Shown: piece after piece, positions 49,249-59,963 of the stretch | Layout: every line of letters begins with the position of its first letter | How positions within the stretch are numbered: the stretch's first letter is position 1 | DNA from: Vitrella brassicaformis | Lineage: Eukaryota > Sar > Vitrellaceae | NCBI GenBank assembly: GCA_001179505.1 | Contig: CDMY01000086.1 | Coordinates: 8,147-72,146, forward strand | Reading direction: 5' to 3' | DNA: 64,000 nt | Position numbers and translations under genes: made by a program | The notes under the pieces: generated by a model | Told to the model about the DNA's origin: nothing | What the model saw: the letters and a program-made list of their open reading frames with translations, nothing else | Databases searched by the model: none

Positions 49249-50749
49249 CTATGTCACGTGTAGGGGAGGTAGACGGTTGCCGGGCTGCGGGAAGCCTCCC
49301 CTGTCGCCGCCGTGTGTCCACGCCGACATTCGAGTTCCCTCTTGCGCCCCTGGCTGTGTGGGCCACATGGACCCGGCTTCCTTTCGGTGCGTCGCCGGCC
49401 CCCTGTGGTGAGCATAGAACGTGACGTTCTTGGCGGCCGTCTTGGGCACCACCCTCTCCGTCATCGGTATGGCCGATGTGACGCGCTGCAGCTCCTCGGC
49501 GAAAAGGGCCGAGGAGGGAGGGGGAAAGCCTAAGGGGAGAGGAAGTGGCGGCCGCCGAGAGGGTTTCGGTGGGTGGTGTGTGGCAGGGGGTGGTTGTGCT
49601 GTGTGCTGGGTGGAGGGAGGGGAGGGTGGCACGACGATCGGGGGTCGCGAGTCGATGTCTATAGAACACAGCGCGGTCGTCACCTTGGTTGGATCTGCAG
49701 CAACCAAACCAGGGACGCACACAGGTCAGTCAGCTATGTGATGTCCTTCGTGCACAAACTGCACTGCCCCACACGCTTTGTTTCGCTTACCTTTCTCCGA
49801 GTCGAGTCTGTATTTCTTTTCGATCTTGTCGACTTGCTGCTGCAGCCGTTTCTTCTCGAGGCCGTGTGCTATGGTGAGGTTCTGCCACATGGTGCGGTGA
49901 TGGCGGTGCAGCGACTCCAGCTCAGCCGCCTCCTGCTGACACTCGGCCGCACGCATGCTGCCTATGCGGTCATCGAGGGCTCGCTGCTCCCGCTGCTGCT
50001 GCTCAAGCAGCTGGTGCTTGCGACGCTCCACGGCCTCTAAAGACAGGAGGTGCGCTTTCTCGAGGCCGGCGGACTCGATGCGCTCCACTCTCTTCTTGAG
50101 CTTGTGTGCTGCGGTGTGCTCGCCCATCCGGCCCAACACCTCCATCTGCTTCCTCATCTTGAGTGTCAAAACCGTAGGACGGGCCTGCATGGAGGCGGGG
50201 GGACGCATTAGTTAGTGAGGGATACACATGGATGAAGTCATTGCAATCCCGCAGAGACGCACCTTGTGTTTCTCTGCCGTCAGTTTGCGGTCGAGATTGT
50301 GGTACTCGATGGTCTGCCGCTCTCGGAGTGTCTCCTGGAGCCTCAGTATTTGCGCCTCCAGCCCCGCCCACTCCACCTGCTGCCACCGGTCACGGAATGC
50401 CGCCATCTCGCTCTCCTGCTGAGTCAATGCCTCCTTTCTCTCGCTGCAGCAACAAGGTGACATACAGGAAATGATCCGCTCATGGGGCTGTTGCAATGGC
50501 TGCATGTGTTTGCCCGGCTACCTACCGTTCGTGTCGTTCATGCATGTCCCTGGCTAGCTCCTCCTGATGGAAGAGCCGCAGCTCCCGCAGCTTCATCCTT
50601 GCCTCGAACGCTCTCTGGAAGTCGCCGCTGGCCTCACACATGGCGCTCTCTTTTTTGAGGATCTTGATGAAGTCCTCGTGGAGCCGCTGCTCGGCCGGGG
50701 GCACGTGGGCCGCACGAACAGCCCCGATGCCCATCGGCCGAGGAACCAT
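49249..50749 (-). CDS. Coiled-coil protein
   Basis: Not recognised by name. Four exons from ATG 50749 (MVPRPMGIGAVRAAHVPPAE) to the stop at 49249. Exons 1-3 (about 50,749-50,526, 50,443-50,263 and 50,186-49,792) are almost wholly charged helix with heptad-like spacing: EDFIKILKKESAMCEASGDF, LEAQILRLQETLRERQTIEY, KRVERIESAGLEKAHLLSLE and LEKKRLQQQVDKIEKKYRLD. The last exon (about 49,696-49,249) is Pro/Ser/Thr-rich and probably disordered. The segment KMRKQMEVLGRMGEHTAAHKLKKR has the look of conserved coiled-coil proteins of flagella or the cytoskeleton, which would suit a flagellated alveolate; this is inference. It starts 107 bp from the peptidase gene on the other strand. Confidence 0.75.
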
Positions 50750-50856
50750 GGCGGTCAGCAAGGGGAGAGAAGGGAGATGGGGGCTATGGGGGGCTTTCCG
50801 TCTCCGGTTCCATCCGCGACTCAAGTTGAAGGACTGCGAATACCGTGGAGATCACC
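50750..50856. promoter_or_regulatory. Very short shared promoter of coiled-coil and peptidase genes
   Basis: 107 bp between two outward-facing ATGs, the tightest divergent pair in the window. Both 5' UTRs must be very short or must overlap. Confidence 0.5.
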
Positions 50857-53120
50857 ATGGAATTCCCCGGTTATTTCCACATCTCTTTCGACAGTATCGT
50901 CAAATCGGCCTTGTTGCTGCTCATCGGCTGGGTGCTGGGGCGGATCTGGAGCACCTGGAGCATTAGAGCAGCGCCGACAGGCACATCGTCTCCTCCACCG
51001 CTTTCCCGAGAGAAGAGCGCTGAGTCAGACCATCCCCGCAGGCAGTCGACAGAGTCATCAGGCCACCGGCCTTCTCTGCCACACTGCAGCCCCAATGTCG
51101 ATGATGCGCTGGAACACATCCTGTACCCACCGCAGCTGCCCACACTGCAAGGCTTCTTCACGAGCAAGAAGGGCAACCGTAAGTGTCCAGACACACACAC
51201 ACACACGCAGATGATGGATGCGTTATACATGCACTGGATCTTATGCAGACCACATTTATTATGAGGTGTGCGGGAACCGCCAGGGCTGGCCTGTCTGCGT
51301 TTTGCACGGGGGGCCGGGAGGCGCCGGCGCAACGCCCATTCTCCGCAGATTCCACGACCCTGACGCATACAAGTGAGTGTGCGATGGCCCCGAGACATGT
51401 GTCTGTCTGCCTGCCTGTCATTGCCCCAGGTTGGTGCTGTTTGACCAGCGCGGTGCAGGACGCTCGTATGCAGATGGCGACGTGTGTGAAGACAACACGA
51501 TTTGGCATCTAATCGATGACATGGAACAGGTGAGTGTCGCGACAGAGTGACAGACAGACATCATTTGCTGACTTTGATTTCGACACTGATGCAGCTGCGG
51601 GAGCTTTTACACATCCGGCAGTGGCAGGTGTGTCGCAGAGACAAAGCGATAGGACGAGAAGGAGGACATTGTGCGTCGTCGGTTTCTTGGAATAGGTGTG
51701 TGGCGGTTCCTTCGGCAGTGCTGTGGCCCTGACTTACGCCATTTGTCACCCCCATCGCGTCAGCTCTTTGGTGCTGCGGGGGGTGCACACACTGCGGCAG
51801 CGCGAGTTCGAATTCTTTTACCAGTGGGGTGCCAGAAACTTCTATCCCGACGCATGGCAGGTCTTCGCCGGGCTAGTGCCCAAGCAGCAGCAGCGATCAC
51901 TCATACAGGTGAGAAAACCAGCCTCAGATTGCGATCCCATTCCTTTCTCGCTCTTTCTTCTTGTCCTTTATTTCTCCCTTGCTGCAGGCCTATCATCAGC
52001 TGCTGCACGAGCCAGAGCCCCACAACCAGATGCCCATCGATGGCGAAGACGATGAGGACGACAACATAGCAGAGGAGGAGGCAGAACAACCTGAGGGCGA
52101 CGACATCGAGACAAACCCAAACCCAAACCCGAACCTCCTCAGCCCATCTGCTGCAACTGCGCGCCCCCGGTGCAACACCGACATGGACACCATCGAGATG
52201 GACGAGGAATCCGAGTCGCCCAAGCCTCAGAGAAACGCGACTTTCGACACTCCTCCGTCTTCCGGGCAAGCCACAGAGCAGCCACAGGAGTGTGAAAGCG
52301 ATGTGCCGGCAAAAGGGCGGCCCCGTGCGGAGAGCGACAGGTTGCTAGCGGCATTTGCGTGGTCGGAGTGGAGCGAGACGGCGGCTAAGGTCCGTCCACC
52401 GCCGCAGAAGGACGTCACGGTCATGCGCCTCATTTCGACTAGCAGGGGCATCAGCCCACGGAACTCGACACAGACAGGGAGGCTGTGTGCTGGTGGTGGT
52501 TTGGGGGGTGACGGGAGTCCAGTGCGGTCTGAGAGCGCCCAGTCTGGCAGTTCTGAAGGGGGTGTGGTGGGGCCGGCGGTCAAGTCGGTGAGCGCTTTGA
52601 AGGAAGAGGTGCGGTCGATGATGCGAAAGGGCAACACGCGCAAGGCCGCAATCCTCCGCCAGACCTTCCGCATACGGTCGCATTATTTCGTCAATAGAGG
52701 TGCGGTGCTTGAGTAGGGGGACAGGAGGGGCAGATCGATCGATGCACAGCAGCCGTTCGTGCTTTCCCCTGCCCTTGTGCACCTTACCTTACTCGCAGGT
52801 TTCCTTCCGCACGATGGCTGGATTTTGCAGCATTTGTCGACCCTTAAGAAGGACATTCCGATAGAGATAGTGCAGGGGAGACTCGACCTCATCTGCCCAC
52901 CCGTCACTGCTGTCAGTGAGAACAGACACAGAGACATGCATGGAGAGAGACACAAAGCCACTGCTTCGGTGGGATGTGTGTATGTCTTCAGTGGGAGGTG
53001 AAGCAGGCATGTGGGTGGGCCAATTTGGTCTTGGTGCCCGCTGCTGGCCACTCAATGAGCGAGCCCGGCATCGCCAAGGCACTCGTGAGGGCCACGAAAA
53101 AACTCGCGAATCTCTTCTAG
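50857..53120 (+). CDS. Prolyl iminopeptidase-like alpha/beta hydrolase with signal anchor and long acidic insert
   Basis: Family S33 enzymes release N-terminal proline from peptides. From ATG 50857 there is a membrane anchor (VKSALLLLIGWVLGRIW) and a Ser/Pro-rich linker. The catalytic fold follows: YEVCGNRQGWPVCVLHGGPGG (oxyanion HGGPGG, about 51,305), LVLFDQRGAGRS (about 51,435), nucleophile GGSFGSAVALTYA (about 51,700) with HPHRVSSLVLRGVHTLRQRE, then DIPIEIVQGRLDLICPP (catalytic Asp, about 52,880) and VPAAGHSMSEPGIAKAL (catalytic His, about 53,050), ending at TAG 53118-53120. All triad residues are present. Within the cap, where the family has a short helical lid, the exon at about 51,988-52,714 carries over 200 residues of acidic, Ser/Pro/Asn-rich sequence, including an Asn-Pro repeat. 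The anchor suggests the endomembrane system or cell surface. Confidence 0.88.
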
Positions 53121-54072
53121 CGATCCGCGGCTGTACGTGTCTCGTGGTCCTGGTCTGTGTGTGCACTCGTTTATCGGTGCACGTTGTCTGTTGATGGACC
53201 TACTCAATGCATCGATCTGCGTGGATGAGAGGCGTCGACTGAGTACAGAAGGTGGGATTTGCAGTGGATGCATGTGCAACAACCAATCACCTTGTTGAGT
53301 CGGCAGCTGTGCGGTCCATTGAGCAAAACCCGATCTTGGCGCCCACCTCGTGGTGGCAGTCCGACAAATCCTGGACAGAGAGACACAGGATGCGACTGCG
53401 TTTGTGCTTGTGTGTGCCACGGCGATGATAAAACGGGGACCGACATAGAGGGGATAGAGGGATCGATATCGGCTGCTGGTTGGCTGAGACATTGGTAGAG
53501 GCATGCAGGCGCAAAGGTCCCTTCATTCATGTACTCATGAATGTGGGTACAGGCGGGACCGAGCCGTACGACGAGTACTTTGCAGATCTCACAGGCCAGT
53601 CATTGACAAGCCATCCATCAACCCAGACATCCGTCAAGCCACACAGCAAACAGCGCACAGATATGTGCGTCTGCGTCCTTGCCTGTTGTCTGCAGCTTCT
53701 GCTGTTGGAACGTCTCCAGGCAGCTTTTGTGGACAAAGCCTGCACACGCGAACGGAAATGCCCATTGAGATCAGGCCATCCTACCCAATGTGCCGCGAAA
53801 GCCGCACGGCGAGGCCAGCAGGCCCGTTTCCGTGGACCCCTCTTCCATGTGATGCGCACGCGTCATCAAAGTCCGTAGATTCCTCAGTTTGCGAGCTTAG
53901 AATAGCATTTTTCTGGTGAGATTTCGCTTATTCTTCAGGAGACAGCCAGGAGACGGACACCGCGCCAACTTTTGTTGCACCGTCCATTTCACTTCGTTTC
54001 GAAGCCTCTCGTCCAACAAGCCCTCGTCATCTCTCGTCCCACTGGCTCTCGTCGTTCTGGTTTTTTATTTCT

Positions 54073-54108
54073 CCTGAGCCTTTTCGCATTCATCTCGTGA
54101 AGGCTCAA
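54073..54108 (+). repeat. Imperfect direct repeat, copy 1
   Basis: CCTGAGCCTTTTC, about 12 variable bases, then AAGGCTCAA. A second copy with the same layout lies at 54,512-54,546. The ends GAGCCTT and AAGGCTC are themselves inverted repeats, so each copy can fold as a small hairpin. Confidence 0.7.
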
Positions 54109-54511
54109 GCGCTGGCAGTGTCCTTTCAGCCTTCCAGATCCCCCGCGCGAGCGAGGACAGGGTCCACCGGGAATGGCCCGACTGAGCGCTCTGTCCATCA
54201 TCTCCACCACCAGCGCCGCAGAAGCCCAAGAGCCCTCTACCACATCGGGCATCAATCGCTGGCAATTGCAAAGGGTGAGCAACAACAGCGGTCGGGTTTT
54301 GTCGGGTTGCCGGTGTGTTGGCGGGTCTCTTTCTTTCATTGTGTGGTGCATTGCAGCCGGCAGACAAGCTACAGCCCCGCCACGAGGCTCTCTAGGCTGC
54401 AGAACGGTAGGATATTCACTCTCTCGACGGGAGACGGCTCGTGCCTTCTTTGTCTTTTTTGTCTCGCGCCGTCCTTTTCCGGGTCTCTGACACATCCTCG
54501 TCACTTATTTT

Positions 54512-54546
54512 CCTGAGCCTTTTCAGCCTCCTCTCGTCAAGGCTCA
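54512..54546 (+). repeat. Imperfect direct repeat, copy 2
   Basis: Second copy of the CCTGAGCCTTTTC...AAGGCTCAA unit, about 440 bp after the first, with the same hairpin-forming ends. Confidence 0.7.
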
Positions 54547-54629
54547 ACGGCTGCGCTGGTCAAGGTCGGCGGCATTGTGTTATCGGGAGATTCTGCGAGC
54601 TGGTGGGGAGGAGTATTGACAATAGGACA

Positions 54630-55200
54630 ATGTACACACGACGGCGTGAGTGGAAGAATGACCCGATGTCGCTGCCGCCATCTGTTAGAAGGCCTGTCAG
54701 GACGCCCAGCAACTTTCCCTTGCCATCCGCCAGCAAATCGCTCGCCAAGGGTGCCATTGCCGGCAGCAAACCGCTCGCTAAGTGTGAGGGGAGCAACAAC
54801 AGACGATGGATGCATCACCATGCATGCAATGTGTTGAGAATCTGATGATCTCTGGCCTCCATTTGTGTGGTGCATTGCAGTGAAATTGGAGGCCGAGAGG
54901 AGCAACAAGGAGACCAAATTGTGGACGGTTCCTTGATTCATTTGTTTTGCTGGGTGCAGATCTACGGTTGTGATATTGGAAGATGAAACAAGTTGTGATA
55001 GCCGCGGTAAAAGGTATTTCACACAAATGATGATGGTTTTTTGCATGCATCCATTAATTGTGCGAATCGCCTGTGAATGGGTGTGCAGCGTGCTGAGGGG
55101 ATATCGTGAGTGCCTGAGCAGCTCGTCGCACGAGGAGCGAGCAGAGGCGGACGAACATGAAGACGAGTGCGGATGGGTCTTGATGGACACACATCCAGGT
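54630..55200 (+). CDS. Candidate exons of a hypothetical gene
   Basis: ATG 54630 opens MYTRRREWKNDPMSLPPSV, a basic Ser/Pro/Lys-rich exon ending near 54,780 at a donor. Later exon-like pieces are at about 54,881-54,950, 54,961-55,008 (VVILEDETSCDSRG) and 55,088-55,199 (ECLSSSSHEERAEADEHEDE). The pieces can be joined with GT-AG sites but the last one does not carry frame into 55,290, so this is either a separate short gene or the 5' part of the next one with an exon I have misplaced. No function can be given. Confidence 0.35.
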
Positions 55201-55289
55201 ACGAAGGAATTCATTAATGAATGCATGAATGATGCATGGCTGTTTCATCCTTACTGCCTTCACAGGCCGGCTGTGCGGGCGACATACCG

Positions 55290-57719
55290 ATGACAGCGAA
55301 GACGAGCAAGGTCGGGAGTGTCCTTCTGACGGAGGGCGACGCGGCGTCGTCTGGGCGGGCATTCATGTCAGAGGGCCGCATGAGGGGCGAGGGCTCAGTG
55401 ACCCATGGCCACTGCAGTGGGGAAAACACCGACGGAAGCACTCAGTCGGACAAGTGAGAAAGAGAGAGATGGAACACACATCACGCACGCACGTGTCCAT
55501 ATGTCATGCATGACATTTCCCTCCCCGCCTTTGTGGATTCGTGTGCGTCTTCAGTGTGTTTGTTGGCGCCAAGCCTGCCGTGTCTGACGTTGCCCAGGGC
55601 CCTACAGATGCCACGCCGTCACCGCCCGCACTGCCCACAGCCACACCCGCACCCCCCCGCACAGACAAACAGACCACAGAAACCGCCAAGACGTAAGACG
55701 CGGATCAGCTTCCATGACACAAAAAAGCCACAAGTTAGGGATGTGTGTTTTGTGTTGTCTGTGCTGCAGCGGTGTTGTGTCTGGCAAGGATAGCGCCAAG
55801 AAGAAGACTCGACGCAAGGCCACCGCAACCACCAACGCTCGCCCCCCGCCTGTCCCACCCACCGGCAAGATCACTATACTACACCCCGATTATCGCCCTC
55901 CCCAGGTGCGAGCGACATACCGACCCACCGTGGGTCGATGTCGATGGAAGCGGTGCCCAAAGGGGGTAGGAGAGCAGCAGCCTGTCAGCCTGACTGATGG
56001 ATGTTCATTGTTTATTCTGTGTCCCCGACGTTCTCTCAGCCGTCCGAATAGACTGAACGCAGAGGTGGCGTGCGGTGAAACCGATGGCTGTCTGCATTTT
56101 ATATCTGTTGGCCCATGATACTCAACTCTCGGGCGCTGCTCATCTACCGCAATGACGCCCCAGCGGCCCCACAGGTACGTAAGTGAGATAGACACAAAGG
56201 AGGTAATCATGAACATTCGCTCATGTCTCTTCTCTTTCGTCTGTCTGTCTCCGCATATTTTGCCGCTTCGGCGGCCAACGAGAGATCTACCAAGCAGCAT
56301 GACGGAGGTGCGCGAATCACTGGCTCGCTGGGCGTCTCGTTGTTGCAGTTTGTGTCTGTGATTGCGGTGATCTACAGGCACGAGTCAAGTTGCTGGAGCT
56401 GCAGTTGCGTGACATCGTGTCACACGGGCAGAGAAGGTATTTCATGTTGATCTCTGTTTGTGCCCTGTGTGTTGCAGCTAGTCGAGTTGCTCAAGTCGAA
56501 GCTGCGAAATGCGGAGAAGGACGACAACAACCTCGTCGACCCTGGGCGAACAAGAGGGTAATCGAACACGTGTTCACTCACGGCCAACGTCATCTTCTGT
56601 GTGTGTGACCGCAGACCGCCGGAATCCAGTACACGGCGCCTGCCAAAAGGAGACCTTCACGCGCCACGCTCAGACCACAAGCGTACGTCCAAAACTCGAA
56701 CAGACAGCACAGGACACCACGCGTGGTCCTCTGTTTATCGCTGCATCCATGCAGACAATGGTTGATGCGGCCGTGCAGGACGGCCAACGTGAACCACACA
56801 CATTCACCCACTCACAACATGGCGACATCCAAGTGCACCTGCCTGCGTCTGTGCGTGGGTTGTGTGTGTGCAGGTCGGTTCGGCCCCTGCTGGTGCTGGT
56901 GGCGTTGGGAAGACGTCCTATCCTGGGGCAGATACAGGACGTGCCGCACTCTCTCACAGGGTCACCCAGCGACCTGCGAAGAGCACGTCGGCTGCCAAGA
57001 TGCAGATCTATCGCCTTCTACATCTTGTACCTGTGGGCCTCTTCGACTTTATCCAAGCTTGGCTGCCGTGCATGGGTCGCATTTATATTCCCGGCGGCCC
57101 CACAGGTACGTAAGTGAGAGAGGAACGAAGAGGGTCACGGACATATTCGCTCATGTCTCCTGTCTTCTCTCTTTCTGTCTCCGCATATTTGGCGCTTCGG
57201 CGGCCACCGAGAGATCCACACCAACGACACTGACACTGCAAGACTTCATCACACAAAAGGTCGCAACAAAACATGACTGACACGAGAAGGCCGTGAATGC
57301 ATTAATTAGCACTCTTGACTTCTCATCCGGTGTCTTGCTGTCTGCCTGTCTTTGTGTGTGCATCCATCCATCCATTAGAAACCAGAATCCAAGGCCAACA
57401 AGCCACGCCCCCACCGCCCCTCCCAGGCCCCAGCGGCGGGCACACCCACAGCCACCATCGCCGTCCGTGTCGAGGAAGCCAAAAAAGGTGTGTATATGTC
57501 TATCGCATTTGCACGTCCGGCCGTGTGTGTGTGTGGCCTTTTTGGTGTTGTCAGGACAAGCCCAAGCAGGAGGCACAGCAGGCGGCGCAGCTCACCACGC
57601 TGCTGGCGGCGGTAGAGCGCGTCAACAAGAACAAGAAGAAGAAGGCGTCAGCAGGGGCCAGCGGTGTCGGTGCTGGTGGTGCAGGGGTTGTTGGTGGTGT
57701 TGGGGCCCCCAGCCGGTGA
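55290..57719 (+). CDS. Hypothetical basic, low-complexity protein
   Basis: Not recognised. From ATG 55290 (MTAKTSKVGSVLLTEGDAAS) three exons join in frame: to about 55,455, 55,553-55,693 (FVGAKPAVSDVAQGPTDA, then Pro/Thr-rich) and 55,770-55,905 (DSAKKKTRRKATATTNARP, ending HPDYRPPQ). The middle is unclear: a leucine-rich helix piece (ARVKLLELQLRDIVSHGQR, about 56,380) and the piece after it (LVELLKSKLRNAEKDD) do not join without a stop or frame change, which may mean decay or a missed exon. The last two exons, at about 57,380-57,488 (Pro/Arg/Ser-rich) and 57,556-57,719 (KPKQEAQQAAQLTTLLAAVE, then poly-Lys and Gly/Ala), join in frame and end at TGA 57717-57719. The Lys-rich composition suggests nucleic-acid or chromatin binding, by inference. 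A block including one splice donor is duplicated inside the gene. Confidence 0.45.
56081..56116 (+). repeat. YILYLW-type element, copy 1
   Basis: Contains GCATTTTATATCTGTTGGCC. In the frame shared by the five copies it reads MAVCILYLLAHD. Confidence 0.7.
56164..56286 (+). repeat. Duplicated block of about 120 bp, copy 1
   Basis: Starts at CGGCCCCACAGGTACGTAAG, which looks like an exon end plus donor, and runs to GAGAGATC. The second copy is at 57,095-57,215. The first 25 bases and the last 60 (from CGCTCATGTCTC through CCGCATATTT to GAGATC) are nearly identical; the centre has diverged. Confidence 0.85.
57004..57040 (+). repeat. YILYLW-type element, copy 2
   Basis: Most diverged in DNA (TACATCTTGTACCTGTGGGCC) but the shared frame still reads IAFYILYLWASS. 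It follows an ATGCAG sequence. Confidence 0.65.
57095..57215 (+). repeat. Duplicated block of about 120 bp, copy 2
   Basis: Second copy of the block at 56,164-56,286, about 930 bp downstream. Each copy follows an ATTTTATAT-type element (56,081 and 57,004) by 80-90 bases, so the duplicated unit was probably about 200 bp. Confidence 0.85.
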
Positions 57720-57843
57720 CCCCCTCCCTCCCCATGCCCCGGTGTCTCCCTGCCCACTTCTCCTTGTCCAGTAACAGGGAGACATGGGTGGGAAGGGCAT
57801 ACAGAAGACTTGTCTTGTCCTCTCTCTGTGGCTGGGTGGTGTG

Positions 57844-57880
57844 CAGATCGCTGGCTACATTTTATATTCGATCGCCTCAT
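57844..57880 (+). repeat. YILYLW-type element, copy 3
   Basis: TACATTTTATATTCGATCGCC directly after a GTGCAG acceptor-like sequence; shared frame reads IAGYILYSIAS then a stop. Confidence 0.7.
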
Positions 57881-57911
57881 GACGACTCCTTCAACGAGCT
57901 AGATTGCCTAG

Positions 57912-58511
57912 TGTTGGTGTCACGAGTGGCGGCGGTGCTACTGGGGGGGCGGGTGTTGGTGAGGGCCTGCCGCCGCCGACGGAGTGTGTCAAGCGTAGCC
58001 GACACCGGTATTACGGCCGTCTCCGTGTCGGTATTCCCAATCGGGAAACCGACCCCGACGCCGACACGGCCATCTGGAGACCCCGTAAGCAAATACACCT
58101 CCTCCCACAGACAAATGTATTCATCTCGCCCTCTACTCCTGATGTTCTGGTCTTTCAGGTGCCGATGTTGTGCGGCTCTCAGCTCAAGGCGGGGCAGTCC
58201 AATATAGAGGTGGGCTACGGCTACGGCAATTACGGTGTCAACGGCATGGGGGCGGGCGGCGATGGTCAGAGAGGCCAAGGTACGTATGTGCATGTGTCAG
58301 GGGACAGGCAACACGACGACAGCGACGACGCTGTGGATGCCGCCTGCGTAAGTTCAACACAAGCAAGCACCATGAACGATGGATATGTGTCATTAATTGA
58401 TGTGCCTCTGTCGTTTTGTATGTGCAGTGCAAGCCCTTCATCGCCTCATTCCGGCCTTGTTACACTCCCTACACGCCCAGTGCACCGTCCGGCAGAAAGC
58501 CCTCACCTTGA
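57912..58511 (+). CDS. Hypothetical Gly/Tyr/Asn-containing protein, 3' part
   Basis: Not recognised. Exons at about 57,912-58,084, 58,160-58,279, 58,301-58,348 and 58,427-58,511 join in one frame to TGA 58509-58511. Visible features are a Thr/Pro run, CGSQLKAGQSNIEV, a GYGYGNYGVNGMGAGGDG stretch, an acidic HDDSDDAVDA and a Cys/Pro-rich end (CYTPYTPSAPSGRKPSP). The start is not certain; an upstream exon may exist between the preceding gene's stop and 57,912. The Gly/Tyr/Asn part resembles low-complexity RNA-binding or wall proteins, which is not enough for a function. Confidence 0.5.
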
Positions 58512-58674
58512 GAATGATGGTGACGATTCATTCTTGAAACACGCGAGCACGATGGTGTGGGGCTGCATATGTATGAGGGCACATGTGATGGTGTCGACAC
58601 AGAGAGGCACTTGGGCGGGGCAGTGAGACAGTTGGCCGTGAGCGAGGCGACGAGTCCATGAAGCGAGTGTCACG

Positions 58675-58735
58675 CTCCATGCCCAGACCGTCAGGCACAC
58701 GAATGTCAGGCAGGCATACCGGTCTGGGCATGGAG
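58675..58735. repeat. Perfect 16-bp inverted repeat (hairpin)
   Basis: CTCCATGCCCAGACCG at 58675-58690 is exactly complementary to 58720-58735, with a 29-base loop. It lies about 165 bp after the stop at 58,511, in non-coding DNA, and could fold in the 3' UTR or a separate transcript. Confidence 0.9.
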
Positions 58736-59963
58736 TCAGTCAGGTGGTCCCATATTCGCCCTCACGTGTTTGTGCGTTTGGTGTCTGCCTCTGTCTCTCA
58801 GGTCGATGCCAGCCCCACCCCGCCAGCCCCACCCACCCTACCCACGCCCACACCTGCCACCCCCACCACACACAGCTCCCCCCTACACGGACCAACTGGC
58901 GGGACCGGCGTTATCCCCCTCTGCCAAGGTAGGAATACAACGTAGACATCTTCCCCACAGATAAACGCACCCACGCACCTGCGAAAGCACAGCAAGATGG
59001 ATGACGCATATATCTTTCGTTGTCTCACACTTGCAGGTTTTCGAGAATCCTTTCGTCCAGAACGACAGCCAGCCCAGCACCGCCTTCCTCCTTTCGTGCT
59101 TGCTCATCCATGCAGGTGAAGGCGGCGACTTTGGCCTCCATGTTGACGACCTGCAAATCACAAGAGCCGCTGGCTGACTCCTGTGTGTCTTTGCCGCTGT
59201 CTGAGAATCTGCTTCACCAAGGCAGAGTGGAAGAAGGAGATCGCCAAGAAAGAGCGGGACAAAGAGGTCGGCTTACAGGCAAGAAACCGCGTCGACTACC
59301 ACTGCTTTGCCTCTCCCATTTTTCTCATGTCTCTCCTGCTTGTGCAGATGGCTGCCTACATTTTATATTTGTGGAGCCTGTATCTCCTGCACCGATGCAC
59401 CACACCCACCACGAGCAGCGGAACCAACACAGCGGAACACCTGTGAAATCCACTTGGTTGGATTGCCTGCGCCGTGAGGGTCCTTCCGCTGCGGCAGGCC
59501 AACGGCGCGTCCATCGTGGGACGGCGGCAGCGCCCGGGCGGGTCGGCGACGGATGGCCTGACGAGATGTTCCGCACTCCCGACGACGCCGCGGTGCGTCG
59601 GACGCCCGTCAAGGTGCCAACACATAAGTGGAGTCAGCAAAAGGGAGCGGGATGGGAGGTCTGCATCTCCACCAATGGAGAGAGGCGCATGCATGACCTT
59701 TGTGTGGATTTCTGTGTCTGCAGTCAGCCCACCCATGGGAGAGGGCGGAGAGGGGATGGGCTCAGAGGGCATCGGCGGGGCGGGCGGAAGGGAAGAGAGA
59801 GCGGGCAGTCCTCAGCCGGACTTTGGTCCGCCCAGGTACCCACCACACTCCGGCTGAGGACGGCGTATTTCAGCCATCAGCCTCGCAGCCAGGGGCGGCC
59901 ATCCCATGGTAAAAGGTGGACTGTGGCAAACACGCCACAAACACGCCATGGGGTTTGACGGCG
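58736..59963 (+). other. Exon-like pieces without a dependable gene model
   Basis: Pieces flanked by acceptor and donor sites: about 58,801-58,927 (Pro/Thr-rich), 59,037-59,175 (VFENPFVQNDSQPSTAFLL), about 59,215-59,265 (TKAEWKKEIAKKERDKE, a charged helix), about 59,480-59,610 (DEMFRTPDDAAVRRTPVK), 59,724-59,837 (Gly/Glu-rich, ending QPDFGPPR) and 59,855-59,910. Their style matches the genes on each side (low complexity, basic, Pro-rich). They may form one gene continuing into 59,964-60,534, but I could not carry a single frame through. Confidence 0.35.
59346..59382 (+). repeat. YILYLW-type element, copy 4
   Basis: TACATTTTATATTTGTGGAGCC after a TGTGCAG acceptor-like sequence; shared frame reads MAAYILYLWSLYLLHRC. 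Confidence 0.75.

Larger units (their letters stand above)
53121..54629 (+). other. Region with weak exon candidates
   Basis: Possible small plus-strand coding pieces lie at about 53,537-53,600 (MNVGTGGTEPYDEYFADL) and 53,690-53,920 (containing TEMPIEIRPSYPMCRESRTA). Another candidate start, ATG 54173 (MARLSALSIISTTSAAEAQE), is followed by a donor at about 54,274 and an acceptor at 54,357, but no junction keeps a convincing frame. A T-rich motif with CCTGAGCCTTTTC and AAGGCTCAA occurs at about 54,073-54,108 and again at 54,512-54,546. I cannot assemble a dependable gene. Confidence 0.3.

Noticed and set aside
50567-51214. Plus-strand ORF joining the coiled-coil antisense to the peptidase
   Set aside because: Its first part is the reverse of a clear coiled-coil exon; the peptidase start at 50857 lies in a different frame.
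59020-59958. A single 312-codon plus-strand gene
   Set aside because: The frame crosses several good splice sites, a repeat element and intron-like TG tracts; only parts look coding, and neighbouring frames look better in places.
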